The translations under genes were made by a program, and so were the position numbers. Of a stretch of 37,654 bases of DNA, positions 34,826 to 37,654 are shown piece by piece; position 1 is the first letter of the stretch, and each line of letters begins with the position of its first letter. The DNA comes from JAUXFK01 sp034189035. GTDB lineage: Bacteria > Desulfobacterota > UBA8473. The DNA lies in the NCBI GenBank assembly GCA_034189035.1, contig JAXHVA010000044.1, positions 1 to 37,654 on the forward strand. The letters are read 5' to 3'. The notes under the pieces were generated by a model. That model ran no database searches, had not been told where the DNA came from, and saw nothing but the letters and a program-made list of their open reading frames with translations.

Positions 34826-35006
34826 TAAAAAACGATATAATCTTTAATTTGAAATTTCAGCAAAACCGGTCAATATTAACATATAAAATTCTCTTTTTGC
34901 AAATGAAATTTAGTTGATATTCATCTTTATTAAAAGATGTACGTCTGGAAATCATTGGAAGGGATTTTAAACACACTAGCTGATTTAACCGTTAGACTCG
35001 TTATCA

Positions 35007-36314
35007 TTACTTGGCATATGAATGAATGGTATCTTTCCTTGTCCTCAAAGTCTCTATAAATGAATCCATCAGCCCTTGATACCCTTTCTCATCAAAATCA
35101 GATGGATAGGTACTGCTCGTCTCATAGCATGTTGCCCTAATTCCTGCCTCTTTGATAACAAGTGCACTTTCGAAAAGACCGCTGGTGAGTCCGACGCAGC
35201 CGCGGTCTAATGCGAGGACTACTCCATCTACCTTCCAATCTTTAGCAGCGCTCAATCTGAGTTCAGATCGCATGAATAGACGGCTAAATGGAGAATATTT
35301 TAAACAGACCTCGGCCAAAGCTTCAAAGGCATCCTCCCTGCTCTTTATTCCTTGACCCGTCTCCCAGGAGGCTGGTGCAACATCCCAGCGCCCCTGCTCG
35401 TCAATAATGAAAGAGCCTCCAATGCCAAAATTATTCAAAGAACCGATATAGACGCCACCGTACCTCTCTGGATATCTCAATACATCACCGAGTTTTGCAT
35501 ACCAGGGCAGACTGCCTTCATGGAAGAGCCTGAACTCTTCATCTTCACAGGCTGCAATACCGTCATTGACCCGTTGTTTTACCTCTTGTAAAATAAGGTC
35601 ATAAAAATCAGCTACATCCCTACGGTGTGTCACACCTCGCAGTTGAAAGGCCATGAGCGAACTCATGTGTCTCAGTTTGAGGGGAGCTGGTATCGTCTTC
35701 TGTAACAAAGCGATCTTTGCGATACTCATCCTGATGCGCAACTCATTCTTTGTACCCTCAACCAACTTTTCATCGTCACATTTTCTGCCCAGAACCCTCT
35801 CCAGCTTCTCCACGGCCTGGTGACACTGAGTAATGAAATTTTTCTTTGCGAGCTCTGGGTTGTGAGTAAAAGAAGGAAGCTCAATATTGATATTTGGGAT
35901 CCCTAAATACTCTGCATGGAGCTGATGGGATTTTATCTGCCCCTGACATATTATTAGATTAACAATTACATCGGGGCTGAGGTGTTTCCCTCTCTTTTTA
36001 TCGAGCCCAAAAGTACCTAAAAAATGTGCTCCAAGAGCAATGCGTAAAGTAGCACAACAGTCCATTCCATAGCCTCTATCCTCAGCCGCTTGATTGAGTT
36101 TAATCACCCTATCTATATCTCTCATCTCATGACCGGTGGGCATAGCAGGAAGAACTTCAGCATCAAAAGCAGCATAGAGGGCATGAAGTCCACCTTCTCC
36201 TCCCATTACAACTGGCTTACCTCGCTCTTTTGCGCTAAAGGTATCCCGTGTAATACTTCTACGAAGTTCCTTCATCTTGGTGAAGTATTCAAGGGGTCTA
36301 GTCGGATATCGCAT
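35007..36314 (-). CDS. 2-hydroxyacyl-CoA dehydratase/benzoyl-CoA reductase subunit (BcrB/HgdB-like)
   Basis: This is one of two subunits of a low-potential iron-sulfur radical enzyme. The family dehydrates 2-hydroxyacyl-CoAs or reduces benzoyl-CoA rings, energised by an ATP-dependent activase. The 435-residue protein shows the family's cysteine positions: MDCCATLRIALGA (Cys86/87), LIICQGQIKSHQ (Cys123) and LALDRGCVGLTSG (Cys373). It also has the YPERYGGVYIGSLNNFGIGG segment. The substrate cannot be told from sequence. ATG 36314 lies 40 bases after the partner gene's stop. No activase gene (HgdC/BcrA-D type) is visible in the window. Confidence 0.85.
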   Translation of the reverse strand: MRYPTRPLEYFTKMKELRRSITRDTFSAKERGKPVVMGGEGGLHALYAAFDAEVLPAMPTGHEMRDIDRVIKLNQAAEDRGYGMDCCATLRIALGAHFLGTFGLDKKRGKHLSPDVIVNLIICQGQIKSHQLHAEYLGIPNINIELPSFTHNPELAKKNFITQCHQAVEKLERVLGRKCDDEKLVEGTKNELRIRMSIAKIALLQKTIPAPLKLRHMSSLMAFQLRGVTHRRDVADFYDLILQEVKQRVNDGIAACEDEEFRLFHEGSLPWYAKLGDVLRYPERYGGVYIGSLNNFGIGGSFIIDEQGRWDVAPASWETGQGIKSREDAFEALAEVCLKYSPFSRLFMRSELRLSAAKDWKVDGVVLALDRGCVGLTSGLFESALVIKEAGIRATCYETSSTYPSDFDEKGYQGLMDSFIETLRTRKDTIHSYAK

Positions 36315-36354
36315 AATACTGTCCTCTTCTTTTTCGTTTTCATCTCAATTTCGT

Positions 36355-37458
36355 TCAAGCAAAATCTACACTCTCTAATGTGGCTTCAATACGTGTACGT
36401 AGCTGACCTATGGGTAAGGGAAAATCCTCTGCAAGCTCCAATACTTTAATTCCCTCCTTAAGAAGGGCTTCTCGAATAATCGGATTATCATAGCTATGTG
36501 AATCGCAAAATGTAGGATAGACAAGCAACGCAAACTGAACCTTATATATTCGAGCCAATTCAAGGATGAAAGGGATTCGTTTGCGCGGGATATCACCATC
36601 CTTTATCGGACATGGGAGACGTCTTATGTAACGACTGGCAATGGCTACAAGGGGGTCATTTTTGGATTCTATCTCTTCAAAGAAGTATCGGGCACCGAAG
36701 CAGGTCTCATCTACTACTACATTGCCACCGAGTGCATCGAGAAGTTGTACCAACTGGAGATCACCACTCGTTTGTCCCACGATCATAACTCGAACACGTT
36801 GCTCACCTTGCCTCCTTCCCTCTGTCACTTTTATAAATTCCCGAACCAATTGGTTGTGTTCCTCTTTGTCGATTACTTGACTGGCCAATACCATACTCAT
36901 CAATTCTTCCCCTGAAATACGTGAGGGAACTTCTCTGGCCAATTCATACACTCGTTTCATTAATCTCCTGTTTTCATTATATACATCAATCGCTCGTATG
37001 AGATCCTCGTCGTTAATATTCACCTTCCAATCATGTTCTAGCTGCTCTTTAAGATAACGAACCTCTGAAAGGAAAATCTCTATTGCACAATGGTTTAATA
37101 CCTGAGGCATCCAAAGGAAGTAAGTCTTCATCCCTGCTATATGACGCTGCCAGCTTTCAAAAGCACTTCTGATTTTCTCACAGCTATTTGTGTGTACCAG
37201 GCCTTTCAGATAATGATATCTGCCTTTTAATCCCTGGGAAAGCAAGTCACGACAATAAGAGCAAAATATTGGCGGAATATATGGATCTGCAATAGTTTGA
37301 GGTTGATGCCCACCCATCAGGCGAACAGGAAGAAACCCTGCAGCGTAAATCAACTCTTCAGGAACTAATGTACACATACATCCCATTACTTTTTTCCTTG
37401 GATATGATTCTGCATACTCATGCCTAGCTTGAAATATCTCATGAAATTTATTAAACAC
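36355..37458 (-). CDS. 2-hydroxyacyl-CoA dehydratase/benzoyl-CoA reductase subunit (BcrC/HgdA-like)
   Basis: This is the second subunit of the radical enzyme pair, 367 residues. It has the usual cluster-binding pattern: GCMCTLVPEELIYAAG (Cys27/29), FCSYCRDLL (Cys66/69) and TNSCEKIRSAFE (Cys93). A two-lobed Rossmann-like arrangement follows, including RVMIVGQTSGDLQLVQLLDALGG and VVDETCFGARYF. The best start is GTG 37458, nine bases after a perfect AGGAGG. It leads a minus-strand transcript with the BcrB-like gene and perhaps the inositol-phosphate synthase gene. A candidate sigma54 promoter lies about 50 bases upstream. The substrate is unknown. Confidence 0.85.
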   Translation of the reverse strand: MFNKFHEIFQARHEYAESYPRKKVMGCMCTLVPEELIYAAGFLPVRLMGGHQPQTIADPYIPPIFCSYCRDLLSQGLKGRYHYLKGLVHTNSCEKIRSAFESWQRHIAGMKTYFLWMPQVLNHCAIEIFLSEVRYLKEQLEHDWKVNINDEDLIRAIDVYNENRRLMKRVYELAREVPSRISGEELMSMVLASQVIDKEEHNQLVREFIKVTEGRRQGEQRVRVMIVGQTSGDLQLVQLLDALGGNVVVDETCFGARYFFEEIESKNDPLVAIASRYIRRLPCPIKDGDIPRKRIPFILELARIYKVQFALLVYPTFCDSHSYDNPIIREALLKEGIKVLELAEDFPLPIGQLRTRIEATLESVDFA

Positions 37459-37507
37459 CTTGAGCCACCTCCTACTCAGTTTTAAGGGTCAAATATATAC
37501 TGGCTCC

Positions 37508-37523
37508 TGCATAAAAAGCACCA
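37508..37523 (-). promoter_or_regulatory. candidate sigma54 (-24/-12) promoter
   Basis: On the minus strand TGGTGCTTTTTATGCA keeps the essential GG-N10-GC spacing of sigma54 promoters (consensus TGGCACG-N4-TTGCA). The first five positions of TGG.GC and the TGCA end agree apart from two consensus bases. A start near 37497 would give a leader of about 39 bases to the GTG at 37458. One such match can occur by chance. Confidence 0.4.
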
Positions 37524-37654
37524 TTTTTTATTATTATTTAACAGCGATTTTCGCACCGCTACTGAATGAATAGTTCGCCGAAATCCTGTTCTAGTCAATA
37601 CAACAATAATGAATTAAAAAACAAGCAGTTAGCAACGCCTACATCGTTCAAGAC
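37524..37654. other. right-edge non-coding stretch
   Basis: The last 131 bases show no open frame, RNA gene or strong promoter that I can support. An enhancer site for a sigma54 activator would be expected here or just beyond the window. Confidence 0.3.

Overview
This is a 37.7 kb AT-rich window (about 40% GC by eye) from a Gram-negative bacterium. A secretin, type II secretion inner-membrane parts, a lipoprotein and a class A penicillin-binding protein all imply an outer membrane. Gene content and order suggest an anaerobe of the deltaproteobacterial grade (Desulfobacterota or a relative): GspL as a PilM/PilN-like fusion, a GspN, CFI-box and DUF3047 proteins, argS followed by a SPOR protein, an NtrC-type regulator, and a benzoyl-CoA reductase/2-hydroxyacyl-CoA dehydratase pair. 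The taxonomic placement is inference only. I saw no rRNA, tRNA, CRISPR array or intact insertion sequence.

Left edge (1-450): the carboxy-terminal tip of an Rhs-type protein, read leftward and running off the window. Region 451-12630: a nearly complete type II secretion system. gspC is divergent (minus strand); gspD-E-F-G-H-I-J-K-L-M run on the plus strand; gspN is on the minus strand and its stop overlaps that of gspM. The prepilin peptidase is not in the window. A 150-bp stretch with inverted ends, possibly a MITE or IS remnant, sits between gspF and gspG.

Region 11740-17190: a leftward gene string, fabH > short NfeD > S8 protease > DUF3047 protein > gspN. The protease has a signal peptide, an inserted beta-sandwich and a CFI-box tail with a terminal membrane anchor. 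It is a plausible substrate of the neighbouring secretion system.

Region 17191-25973 (plus strand): a gap of about 700 bp; a membrane sensor kinase and its sigma54-type response regulator; coaBC (coenzyme A synthesis) behind a good sigma70 promoter; a family 4 uracil-DNA glycosylase; a membrane NfeD/ClpP-class protease; and its usual partner, a slipin (SPFH protein).

Region 25982-31822 and on to 33377: argS > SPOR protein leftward, a gap of about 560 bp, then rightward a PBP1A with an unusual insert in its transpeptidase domain and a helical lipoprotein. Region 33392-37458 (minus strand): two 2-hydroxyacyl-CoA dehydratase/benzoyl-CoA reductase-like subunits behind a candidate sigma54 promoter, followed by a myo-inositol-1-phosphate synthase. 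This last association is the most unusual metabolic combination in the window.
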